Position numbers and translations under genes: made by a program. The notes under the pieces were generated by a model, which did no database searches, was not told the origin of the DNA, and saw nothing but the letters and a program-made list of their open reading frames with translations. Below, piece by piece: positions 49,674 to 62,147 of a stretch of DNA of 64,000 nucleotides. Location of the stretch: positions 3,544,759 to 3,608,758 of the forward strand of contig LR746266.1 in assembly GCA_902729315.2 (NCBI GenBank), in the 5' to 3' direction. This DNA comes from Spirodela intermedia. Taxonomy: Eukaryota; Streptophyta; Magnoliopsida; Alismatales; Araceae. Position 1 is the stretch's first letter. The number at the start of each line of letters is the position of its first letter.

Positions 49674-50037
49674 CGATCCACGAGCAACATCAGCAGGTAC
49701 CCTGCGCTGGCAACGCGGAAAAATGTATCAGGGCGGTGCTGAAGAACACGCCGCCGGCGAAGTACGCCCCGCAGGCCAGGAACGCCTCGTTCTACTGGAA
49801 GAAGAACGACGAGATCCCGCCAGCGAACGTGCCAGCAAACACCATAATGAGGCACCAGAGCTTGACGAGGATCAGGGCCCTGGACCTCAGGTTCACCGGC
49901 TCCCCAGGCGATGCATCGCCTCCCCCTCGAATGTCGTCGTCGTTGTGCCCGCCGCCGTGCCCGAGGAAGCAGACGGAATGAATCACCAACAAGAACACGC
50001 GACGGCGGCGAGGTTCGGGGGGCGGCGGGAAGCGCAT
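49674..50037 (-). pseudogene. ZIP metal transporter, broken N-terminal fragment
   Basis: Starting at ATG 50037 the minus strand encodes a hydrophobic signal-like segment (RVFLLVIHSVCFLGHGGGH), a His/Asp-rich patch, then ZIP sequence: VNLRSRALILVKLWCLIMVFAGTFAGGIS. The Trp codon expected after SSFFFQ is TAG (49792-49794). Beyond it, EAFLACGAYFAGGVFFSTALIHF continues in frame. The next conserved piece (ASAGYLLMLLVD) is in another frame, with the connecting residues deleted. The similarity ends exactly at the right LTR of the copia element. The remaining six or so membrane helices are absent. It resembles the ZIP11 branch, which imports zinc or iron; as it stands it cannot make a transporter. 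Confidence 0.8.
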
Positions 50038-51276
50038 CGCGTGAACACAGAGAGAATCACTGAACTGCCTTGCACTGCACTGAACACAGAGAGAGCAATA
50101 GCGAGAGAGAGAGAGAGAGAGAATGGCGGGTGTAGTATGACGACCAAGGTTAGCAGGTAATCACGTACTACTAGGGGAGTTGTGGTCGGCGACGAATGAC
50201 GGGTGCAGGAGACAGGGAAGATAACGACGATCAGAAACTAATATTTTTTCAATCATGAAAACTAATATTTTTCTCATAATTAACAGACCAAGAATAAATC
50301 TCTGGTGAGCATAAACAGCGGGTAATATTGTAGTTATCAATATTTTTATTTGCACTAATATACATATCAGCTATGAATCGTGAATTTTAAAAGAAAAATC
50401 CCATTCGAGAGCAGCCGAAATGATACTTACATTTAATGATGATACACATACAGCCAAAAAAAGGCCTTTGCTGACCATGAGATTCGCACTCAAGCATTGC
50501 AGCCCACTAACGCATCGGCCCAATAAGTAATTGGTTTGTCAGAACGCGTATTCATATGTGATAGAGGCCCGTAGACCCATCAGACCATCTATTTAATCCA
50601 CAATTTGGTGGTAAATTCACAAAAGGAAGATAAAAGAGGGGAAATTCACAAAATAATTAATTTAAATTAATACGGTTATTTTAAGATTATTTCTTAACTA
50701 TTTGTCATCAACCACATGAATGGAGACAATCAGTCCATGAACCACTCTTATGATCTTAACATCTCTGTAAGTTTTCTAAGTGAAGTTAATAGCCCAAATA
50801 TCATACACCATAACTCAGCGGCAAAGAACCTGGAGAAAGTTTCATTTGGAACCCACCTCCACAAGCTCTTCAGAAAAGAATACTTGTCCTTTTAATTGCG
50901 TACTTAGCCACAGTTGAAGGCTGAGCGATGTCCCTGAGAATGTAGCCGTCAACAAGGACTCATGGGCTTGCCCGTCCAAGTAATCAGCAGAACAGAAACG
51001 GCACCCTTTATCTCCGGATGAAGCCACCTCTGTAGGCGAAGTTCATGGAAGAAAAATAAATAAATAAAAGCAGTCACCAAAAATCAGTGCTCCTCAAAGG
51101 TGCCATCTTTGGAAGAGCGGGCCAAGTGGAGAAGAACGAATGCTATTCGCGGAATTCTTTTCTGATTTAATGGGTGGTAGTCGCTAAGGATGAAGCATGT
51201 TTTCTCAAGATAGATCGAGTCCCTGGAGAATCAATACACAAACCGCCGCCAGAGGAGCCTTCGAACGTCTGTCAAG
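50038..51276. other. Intergenic between ZIP fragment and TIM50
   Basis: No gene is seen. A (GA)n run lies at about 50102-50122, upstream of the ZIP fragment start. The right part should contain the TIM50 3' UTR. Confidence 0.55.
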
Positions 51277-54200
51277 TTATCGCCGCCAGAAAAGGCCCTG
51301 CTGCTTCTGCTCTTGCATCCGCCTGACAAAATAACGAAACCGGTCATCTGGGTGTCGACGTCAGGGCCGAAGACTTGATGATTATTGTTTTGTTTCCTCA
51401 CGTCGGACGCGATAGCCGTTAGAAATGACAGTAATGCAGCATGGTTGCCTACTTCACAGTGATGCTCACGAGAAAACAAAGCTAACACAAGCCGTATAGG
51501 GAATTGCTGCGGTCAGAAACAGCGTCAGGAAGTGGGGGTGAGGTCACTCACTTCTGGTACTCCTTTGATCGCTTGATAAACTCAGTGGGTATGTCATGGC
51601 CTTCATAAGATGTCAGAACAGGCCTTATATCAGCAGGTCTGTGACGAGCCACATCTATGATATTCAAAAACCACCATTGAAAAATTAATATTTCAATGAA
51701 ACTTTCAGAAGATAAGGAAAGAGATAGTAGACAAAGCTCTGAAGAGAGTGTTACATTCGAGAAATGGAATGAGGTCCACAAGCGCAGTGTCATCATTTTC
51801 GCACTTGAATGGCTTGATGGGCAAGCAGTTTTCACGCTGAAGACTATTTTCAACGGCATGGGCACTCAGGTAAAGAATATGCGACGGATCTCTGTTCAGC
51901 TTTGACAGGTCCTGTTAAGATCCATTGGAACATATAATTGGGTGCATTTGTTAAAAGAAAGAAAGAACATGCTAGCATATAGAAATCTGCCACAAATGTA
52001 AACATAGAGAAACGAGGGAGATTAAATTAGACCCCAAAAATATTGGACAATTTGTGAACGAGTGAAGAAATGTACCTCCAACAAAAAACTAGGAGGGTAT
52101 CTGGTTTTCTCAACTAACAAACTAGGGAAGGGAATCTTCATCCAGTCTAAACATTCACGCAGCAAACTATCGACATAGATAGCTGAATTGGTGCACAAGA
52201 AATCAGGAAATAAACAAAACCTTCAGATCCATTGAGTTTGCTACCCATTTAAGAGCAATGATTCTTATACCAACTTCTTGGTGCGTCTTTACTTCAGCAG
52301 AACGATGTCGATCAGAAAATCCAATATGGTGAGCCATTGTCTTACCTAACATATAGCATGAGACTAAATCTACGTCAGAGATTAGTAATGCTAAGCTTAT
52401 TACATGGTTCCAATAATTTGGCTGTTGGGTCCTCACTGACGTCAACTATAGTACACAAAAGTTTAGAGAAGTGAACATAATTGATATTATAAACCATAAA
52501 TGGAAATTTCAAACCCCACGAATCATAACGCGTGCTTTAAACTGCTCTACATAAGACCTGGATAAGCTCTCGTTATCTTCACAGGGTTGCCTCAGATATT
52601 TGATAAGTCTAGGAGAGTATCTCTGATTGTTTGGAACTGAAATACTTTGACTTTTAAATCTCTCTTACTGTATTATTTTATCTTTGACAACTGTTCCGAT
52701 CAATTTGCTCCTGTCCTTAATTTCTTCATTTACATTCATTTTACCCATCCCACGTTATCTGTAGCTTATCCTATTCCTACAGTCACTTCATCACAGCAGA
52801 TGAGAACCTTTAATAGAGACAATATTACAATATAAAAAAGGTCATCCAGAGAATTTATGAATTATCAGTGCTCTGCATTGTCAGCTAAAAATGTCACAAT
52901 CTTCTGTCAATTAGAGCGCTGTTCAGTTGCCACCAATATTTTTCAGAATTGTGAGGTCCAAAAACTCCCCACCGTTCTGTAGGAGCATTCAATCTTTTAT
53001 ATAGCATATAAAAGTCCATAATATAATTAGATCAAACCTATTGACCCGACCAAACATTTTAAAAGAGACAATAACGTTCCTTCTGAATTCTACAAAATAT
53101 GCAGTTGATGCTGATACCATCCGTAAATTTACCAATAAAATTACACGCAGGTATCCTCTTGCGAGCTACATTGTATAAGAAAATTTCCCTTTAGAAAAAG
53201 ATATTCTTCCTATCTATGTTTCAAGCACACTACATGCCATCTCCACATTTTTCTGTCGTTCTTGTCACCTTCGATGTTGAATGTCATCCACAGTGAGTTG
53301 GCTGCACCAAATCTCCACAGCCACTTGATCGGCTGGGCTTCGCTGGATGCATTTCATTTGGCCAAACCTTCTCGTCCCATTTTACTTCTACATAAACTAA
53401 TTCCACCCTGACACAGCATTTTCTTTCCTTTTACCCGTCTGCCTTCCAAATAAGCAAACATCCTATTGCTCGAATCAATTTCATAATAATAAAGTAATTA
53501 AAAGTAGTATAAGAAGCTAAATTGAAATCCTGCCTTCCTGACATTATAACCAAGGGTGAAACTTTTTTGTTCTAATCTTCCACTTTTCTCTCGCCATCAG
53601 ACATTGGCAAGCGAACACATAAAGACCTTCAAGATTTTATGTACCCAGGATTAAGATGGGGCGAAAACTGTTGATTATATTACTGATCTTATATTGCAGC
53701 ACTTGGAGATGCTAATTTTACTCAAATACATCAATTCCTACATTAAAATTGAGAAGAAGAAAAGTAAGCACGAACCAAATTCAAAAAAACTCCAGGAACA
53801 CACATAAACAACCGAGACGTGGAAAAGAACCAACAGTTTTACCACTCAGAGAAAGAAAATGAGAAGGAGGAAAATTACTCATTGTAGACATAAATCTACT
53901 CTTTTGGGAAGTTATATCCGAGCATAAAATGTTTACAAAAAATAAGACGGGAGAAACGTTGACATACCCGATAATGCTTCCCATCTTTATATTTTGTTGC
54001 ATTTCTAGAAAGTCTGTACCGAATGTAACCCTTCTGATCCAGCCTTTCAACAATTGGATCAACATACTAACCAACAAACGATAGGTAGGTCATAATGCAT
54101 GTCAATAAATCATATAAGAAAAACGCAGAAGGAACAAAGCTTTACCATGCCCATCTGATCAGAATACACAACGACCTCATAGAACTTGGCCATATGTTCA

Positions 54201-57200
54201 AGGAAATCATCCACACCAGGCCTCTTAAAAGTTCTCCAACCTCTTTCACGCTATGTATGAAAAACGCAAACAAGAGAGAATTTTGCACGTAAAAAGCTTG
54301 CGAATAACAACCTCAACATAACGGTTCCACAAATTCATCTCCCAAAATACTTTGTAACAACTTTTTACAAATAACAATAGTCACAGAAGCTCAAGGTAGA
54401 TCACCATCAGCAGTGCCAGCACATGGAGAACATAGAAGGCAGTGTGACAGTGACAATAGGATGGCAAGGCCTCATTTCACCGTGGAATCGTGGCGCCCCT
54501 TTGAAATTCAACAAATTTAGAGTCAACCAGTGACGATGCCGAGATTGGCAGATTTTGGGCTGGGCTATTAAGGACCTAGGCCTTTACAGCTGCAAACAAA
54601 GGAAAAGCTAAAAAAAGGAAAGAAAAAGGGAAGGTCGCAACCAGCAGATGAAGAAAAGACCAGAAGGGCCGAGATGTGAGAGGTGCAGGGATGGAAATAA
54701 TCAACATCGTCAAAGCGAGCAGATAGTTTTGTTTGGTACGAACTGGTAAAGTGTAAATCTGAATTGGTCGCTATTCACCTTTTCCCATTTTTGGATGCTG
54801 ACTTTGTAGCTTCAAATGTAAGTCGATATGCTTCTGAGTAATGGAAAAAAGGGAAAAAGGACCTCAATCCAAAGCATGTTCAAACCAAACCAATCAGAGA
54901 TTAAATCATGATTCTATTTAGCATACATGGCATTCAGTGGCTTTGATAGTGGGCACGCCTTTGGCAGCGTGTGCTGGTGGTGATGCGGGGAGATGGCAGA
55001 GGATGAAGGGCAACCACAGTGATGGATGATGATGATGGTGGCAGTTGACTGGTGGCTAGCAGGGGGGAGGCAATTGTGTCTGAGGGTGATGGTGAGAGCA
55101 ATGATTGTGATGATGGGTGATGGTAAATAATGGCGTGCTCCCAAAAGAATATTATCAAATATTAGTCTGATTAACATCTTATCAACATCTGTCAAGGAAA
55201 GCCAAGAAGGAAATAATGGCAGGACTGTGTACCAACAGCAGGATAATTTTTCTAGAATAGATAGAGGATTACCGTCCAATCAGAGTACACAAGGGTCTCA
55301 TTCAAGTCCAGAACAAGAGTGAAGACATGTTGTTCTTGAGGATGCAAATCTGGAAGAAGCTTCTCTGACGATGGTTCTATAAAACCCTACAAGAAAGCGG
55401 AATCCATTTCCTCAGAGCAAAAGAAGGAAAAATAATTTCAGCATTAAGAGATTAAAAAACTTTCAGCATAAAAAGACAACACTCAACTACAAAAGAGGCA
55501 CCACCTGAATATGTTCTTCAGTGGATTTCCTGACATCCAAGTACAACTCAATGATCTTGACAGGCACTGCAAAGTTGGAATCGAACATAAGGAGAAGAAG
55601 AGAAAATACAAAAAGCTACATCGATAGAGATGTGTGGCATATAAAATTCATAAAATTGTCTCACAATATCTACATATATATTGCATCAAAGCAAACAGGA
55701 ATAGACAAATCATTGCTCGTGTAAGAACTCAGTAATCGAATATGGAGATTATTCATCTGTCAACTCATTTTAGTTATTTTTCTTATAGATTTTAGGTCAT
55801 ATATCTCAGAGAGTAAATCAGAGGATGTTGGCTACACTTTACATGAACAAGAAAATGTACCCATCTGGGACGATATTTCTCAAAAGTAATTTGCATCGTG
55901 GGAATTCACCAAAAAAAAAAAACCTACAAAACTAGAAAGGTTCAGAGGTAGGTCTCTGTGATTAAAAATTCAAAAGTGGTGGCAATGGGCTGGGTTAGAT
56001 CTTTGTCAGTATGGGGTAGAGGGAAACATTTATACAAACCAAGCCTCATCTAACCTCCAATCAGAAATAATTGACACCTACACATCCTCAAGTCGTTTTT
56101 TGTACATACCTGATGAGAAAAACTGATGAACCAAAGAGTTAAATGTTTGAATTTGCATACATAGTAGAGCTATTCTTGAATTTACCTTTCCCCAAGTAAT
56201 GCCACCAAATCTATTAAAGATGATTCACAGGATTCATCTGAATGCGTGATCACCTCATCATGGTACACGAACACAGATGATTAGAGTTTTCCACAAATGA
56301 TGATCACCTCATCATGTGTTGAATCCAGTCCTATAACTCATTATCATTCATTTCTGTTTGAATAAATAGCAACACGATAAAACCAAAAGGGTTGATCCTT
56401 CTCCAAGACTGTTTAAAAACTTAATCAAAATAAATATATTTTTTAAAATTCTAAAGGGAGGTTGCAGTTACAGAGGACAACTGAGTTCCAACCATACAGC
56501 AACAAATAATATCAGAAGCACTTTCTTATTTTACATCATTAAATAGGAGATGAATCCAACCATTCAAAGTTCATGAGAAAAGCAGATAAGTTAGTCAAGA
56601 AAAGATGATGAGAAACTTTTCCCAAAATATAAATATGTACAACACATGCAAATCTGGTGGTCCTTGGACTTAAAACAATCACATCTACCAAAAAATAAGT
56701 CACAGGGGATCTAGAAACTCTTACCCTTCATCACTGTCGAATAGACCAACGCCTGGAATTTCTGCCGGATATCATAAAGACGACACAGTTGTGACTTTGA
56801 GTTAGAAAATTGATGACAGAAATAAAAAGTTACCGATAGGCAACAGACAAAACAACAAGGGCATGGTAATTAAAATTATTGAAAAACAATGCATTAATGA
56901 AAAAACCCTTGCATAATATTGAAACTAAGAATATTTGTCATGAAACGTGGAGTATCTTGGAAGAAAACCAAGCTTGGGAATCATTTCAGTATTTCAACAA
57001 ATTCGGCCTCAATGATTAGCTTTTCAACCATAAGAAATTCCATCTAAGTCCACCTTTGAATGGTCATTCAGATCAAGGGACGGGGATACCGGATTGTGAT
57101 CATTCTGAATATGGTAGCTGCTGTATTTAATTTTAAAAGAGAACTATGCGTAAGAATCCTTGGTCCACATTTATCAGGTTAATCAAATTCTTTGTTTGGA

Positions 57201-60200
57201 CAGCCAAATCCCTGTTTCACAATCAAGAAGGACTATTGAACAGGAAAACAGGTCTTTCTTCCAAATTCTAGCACTCCAAGCATATTGTTTTTAAATTCCT
57301 CAGAAGAACAGTCAACCAAAAAATTGCAGCCAAAGGCGTCTCCTAGCCATACTTCTCACCATTGGCACAATTTTCCCACCCAAAGAGGAATCAACGCATA
57401 AGAAAAAGGATAAACAACAACATCAGGCCAAATGGTCAAATCCAATGTTGAGGGAATTTTAAATTAAAAGATAAATAAACAAGAAATCATACTTTTATTG
57501 TAAAAAGTCAATGATGTATAAAAAAATGTATTTGTGCATTCACACATGAAAGGTATGCTTACAATTTTTACTAAAGAAGAATTGACCAAAAAACAGCCGA
57601 ATCAGAAGGAATAGATGCATTATAACTCATAAGTGTAATTTAAGGAGGACCTCTCTTTTTTTTTCACAAGCTGATGAGAAATCCCAGAAATTCAATAAAC
57701 TAAATGATCAAGCGTAAAAAACAATTATAGAGGAGAGGTCACTTGTAATCAAATATCAATGATACTCACAACCTTAAGCCAAAAGGAAGGCCAAAATATC
57801 TAACTTTTGAAGCTGGTAGGTTGGTGTCATAGGAGTGGCACCCTCTAAGCACAAAAATCCCAAACATTAATGTGTATTATACACAGATCTCTGTTTTAGT
57901 AATTTTCCCAAAATGTTACCAGCGATGCTTTTAGGGAGAAACTTACAGAGATGATAAGTATGATTTCGAGTGTCTTTCTAAACTATAACATCTTTCTATC
58001 CTAACAGATAGCCCACCATATTGCAGAGGAATAGTCCCCAACACCTGCTCAGTCTAGAAATGGCAAAACATAACGCCATTATAGTGATTCGAAAAAAATA
58101 CTATTTACCTTTAAATGTTGAGAATTTCCTCCTAAGTAGTATCGAAACAGACAAAAGTGGCATATATGACAAATATGTCCCCATCAGCTTCTTTGAATGA
58201 CACACAAAAGATGGGCATGCTTTCAAAGGTTGAACCTCCAATCATTGGGCAGGATACGGAATGAGTCTTATTCTTGGTCTCAAGTACATCAAGCTAACAA
58301 CTAATAATTCCAATACAAAAACTTAACATGACTAAACAAGAAATATGCTTTCATATGCGAGTATGTGCCTGACATGCAGTCACTCTATTTTCAATCCACT
58401 TTATTGCCCATTTTTAATACAAATTTATTTTTTCAAAGGTTACAAAAGGCCATATTGCCACTAAATAAGATGCATTCAACAATGTGAGATGAGAGGAGAA
58501 AAAATCAGAATTGAGTTATGAATCAGTATAGATCAAGATTGCCAGAAATAGACTCATTTCAATTGAGAAAATTTGGAGACAAACAAGCTAGGCAAGGATT
58601 GCCAATCCCTGCCCATCACAGCCAGGTATGGAGCGAAATGAGATAAGATAGCCGCCTCTTCAAAATTAGAGAATTAGGAAAAGTTATAGCCACTGACCTT
58701 GAAATTTTAGTGTGAAGCTTACAAAAACGTCAACAAAGAGCTAAAAGAACACTTTTGCCCATGACCACCACAGCAATATGAAAATTACTTTCTTTCCATA
58801 TCCCCTTGCACATAACAGCAATTATCCTTTGCACTTTCATCAGGCAAGCACGGATTCTAATCTAGTTTGGACAGAGAGGATCAATCAAACTTCAGGAAAT
58901 TGACCAAAAGGGTCAGAAGAGATGATCTTATCATCCAACAGACCCATAAGGTTACCCTATAGAAATAAATGATCCACTTAACAAGTCTGGGTCACAGAGG
59001 AAGTGAACTCAACATTTCAAGAATATTATGTCATGAAACCAAATAACACGAGCAATAAATAATAAGGGAGTAGTGATGGGAATGCAAAAGATAATTTCCC
59101 TTCTAAATCAGAAACTCAGAACTAACATTTCAAAGTCGAAAGTTTATCTATTAAATAATAAGGAAGAAATTAACGCATGCACCAATGAGCTTCACAACAA
59201 AAAGCAAGCGTTTAACTTTTCTATTATAAAGTGAGAGCGTGTGCTGAAATTAGTGTTACACGACCAAACACAAATATCCATGAACAGCTGAAAATTTCAT
59301 CTGGAGATTCGCAACTCAGTTGCAGTGGGCGAACATGTCAAAGCCCATCAGCCATTCAACAGTAGAGGTCCCAAAATAAATGGAGGCAGGTCTGCGGGCA
59401 GCAGTGAATGTGTCTAATGTTTTATGGGCAATCGCACGGATTTCCCATCATTAGATCACATGAGCAGAAAAAAAGGAAATGAACACAATTCATTTATGAC
59501 ACGGATATAGTCATAAGTACCAGTAACATTTTTCTCATTGCTACAATTTTGATCATCTCGACTTGTATTTTTACTGTATCTTCAACATAGGAAATTGTCT
59601 TCTTTCAACCTTTTAATATCACCATTCTTTTCAAACAAGAACCAAAAAAATTGGATTTCATTGTAATAAGCTCGAGGGGGATATCTATTTGATTGAAGTA
59701 TGAAGGATAAAATAGAATATTTCCATGGGAAAAAGCAGGATGCTTTCTTCCTTAAGATGTACTCACGAATTCAGAAAGTCTGCAAAAGACAGTCGACCAT
59801 AAGCACAAAAAACTACTTACATCAACTGAGGACGCATCATCTCCAACTGTCCAATTCGCAGATGACCGAAAACCACTAGTCTTTTCATTCACTTCATCCA
59901 AAGTATATGCTGTAACATAACCATAAACCACCTATTAGAAATGATACCCAACCGAATACATAACCAGAAACAAAGAGAGAACTCGATACTGTTTAATCAA
60001 CTGAAATAGGCCCAGGAGAGTACAGACAGGTTTACAAAAATAGGTGATGCCAAAATCAGAGTATCATGCAAATAAGGAAGCTTCAACAAGAAGCCACCCA
60101 GAGAGACCAACTCATAATATCATCCCAATGTGCTTCCACTATTTGAGAATGAGAGTGGAATTTTCCTGCAGTTTACTTAAGATTTTAAATTTAGGAAGAT

Positions 60201-61770
60201 GTGTGAATTCTCCTGGAGAAACTAACAGAGAAAATCGAGCTAAAAATTAAGAAAAGTGAAATATAAACAGAAAACGGTTCAAATATGATTCAAATTGCTG
60301 GGGGGGAAAAAAAGCAAAAGAGACAATGCAAATCTCGAAAATGAATTTGCGAACTAAATTCTTACCCTAGAAAACATTATGAAGTCGTGAGTCAAACCTT
60401 AATGCTACCGTAAATAAATAAAAAACTACAGAAACAAAATACATTTGTGTATTTCCATAAGTCATATTATTTGACTGGTATTTAGCTCCCCTCATACAAA
60501 TAATATTTGAATCAGTAGGCAAGTTAGGCTCCAAAAGCATGCTCCCCTTTCAACCTTGATTCGTATCTGGTCCACAATAATTTCCCACTCATCTCTCCAT
60601 TATTTTCATGGAAAACCCCCAAGATCAATCTAAAGAAAAGAAAAATCGGCCAATAAAAATACATAAACTACTTATATTAACCAGGCATCCAATCAATTAC
60701 GGGAAAATTGGATCCAAATGCAAACGGAAGATTTGTTTCTTATTAAAATATTTAATCAAATTACGGGGAGAGAGAATTTCAATGATACCAAATGAGAATG
60801 TACCGTCAGACCGTAATTCCGAAGTTCTCACAATAAAAGGGAAACATTTCGGTGCAGGGGAAAAGCCCTAAAAGATGCTTTTCTAGGTCACCAAGGCAGC
60901 ATAGTTTTATTGTCGTCATCTTGAACTATTCTATAAAATTGAAAATAATGACGCTCCACAGGTATCAAAAAGCTTCTCAACCAGCAAATACGAAACAAGA
61001 TTACGAGGCTCAAACTGATAAGTACCACACCTTCATGAAGGCAAATAAAAAACATTTCTCTTTAGGCAAAATATATCTTCATATGATTAAAAGTTAGATA
61101 TGATACCTCTTCTACCAAAGAGAGTGTTTTTTTTTTTTTTTACGGTACCATTTCCAATATCTCATTCTCCACATTATAATTTATTTCAAAACAAGAAAAG
61201 ATTCCTCAAGACGTCCGTCTATATGATTCAAACGATGTGCTCCTAGAAAGTCTTAATAATACTTGAGATAATCGAGGGGCGAATGCAAACACAACAATTG
61301 AGTGATGACGAAAGGAGCACAACAATTTTTCCACTTCCACGGAGGGGGGACTAAGGCATTATACGATTTCTACTCTCCCGTGTTTTTTCAAGAAAACAAA
61401 GACAAAAAATTGGAAGTAAAAGTAACCACTGTTAGAAGACATGCGACGGATGGAAAATAAGACAAACGAAGAGCAGACCATAGGTAGCATAGGAAGTGGC
61501 CCCAACGGCGCCGGTGAGTGTTGCTGCAACTCCGAACTTCAGAAAACCCCAAGCTCGCGACCCCTTCGCGGCATCCGCACTCCCAGAAGTGGCAGCAGCT
61601 GATTCGGCGGAAGAAGCGGCGGTCTGATCCCCGAGGGCAGCGGCGCCGGAGGCGACGATCTGCTCCTTCGAGGGATTCGCAGAGACGGTCGGAGAGCAGA
61701 ATGGCCGCCCACCAGCCCCGCGCCTGTACATGTGGGGTAGGAGGCGGCGGGATCGGACCAGCCAAGACAT
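51277..61770 (-). CDS. TIM50: Mitochondrial import inner membrane translocase subunit TIM50
   Basis: TIM50 is the presequence receptor of the TIM23 complex in the mitochondrial inner membrane. Ten exons on the minus strand (61770-61479, 59909-59821, 56761-56725, 55566-55505, 55386-55273, 54250-54146, 54066-53968, 51911-51755, 51654-51552, 51322-51277) join in phase to 367 aa. Arabidopsis TIM50 has about 376. Residues 1-70 are an Arg/Ser/Ala-rich transit peptide, followed by one membrane segment (FLKFGVAATLTGAVGATSYATYAYTL). The FCP1-like domain spans about 180-320: VLDLNETLVYSDW, RGWRTFKRPGVDDFLEH, VVVYSDQM, YVDPIVERLD, LSRNATKYKDGKHYRDLSKLNRDP. The C-terminus (PADIRPVLTSYEGHDIP, then GLFWRR) is diagnostic. 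The phosphatase motif is DLNET, with Asn where active FCP enzymes have Asp. Introns total over 9 kb and show no other gene. Confidence 0.95.
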
Positions 61771-62147
61771 GACCCTCCTGATTCCTTCTCCCCTCCTCTC
61801 ACCGATCGGGCCAACAACCGAGGAGACTTCTCAGGGTTTTAGCAAGGTTTCCGAAGCAGAGGCGAAGCTCTGGAGTGGTGGAGATGGCAGTCGGGCAGCG
61901 GCGAGGGCAGTTAGAAATCTCCCGTTCATGAAGGGCGGCGTTCTCTTCTTCTTCCCACGGACAAAAATACCCCTCTAACATCCGCAACGAACAGCACTGA
62001 GAATCGCAACCGGACCCGACATCTAAATCCGACTATAATCTCATATCCGATTATTTTTATTGTTACTGTTATTTGGGTTAGGGTCATTCTTCTACAGAAA
62101 CCAGGGGTCAAACGATTTTGACTTTGACGGTCAAATCACGTCCTCTT
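61771..62147. promoter_or_regulatory. TIM50 upstream region and OPT 3' flank
   Basis: This contains the TIM50 promoter/5' leader (minus, CT-rich near the ATG) and the 3' flank of the OPT gene. No specific element is recognised. Confidence 0.5.
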
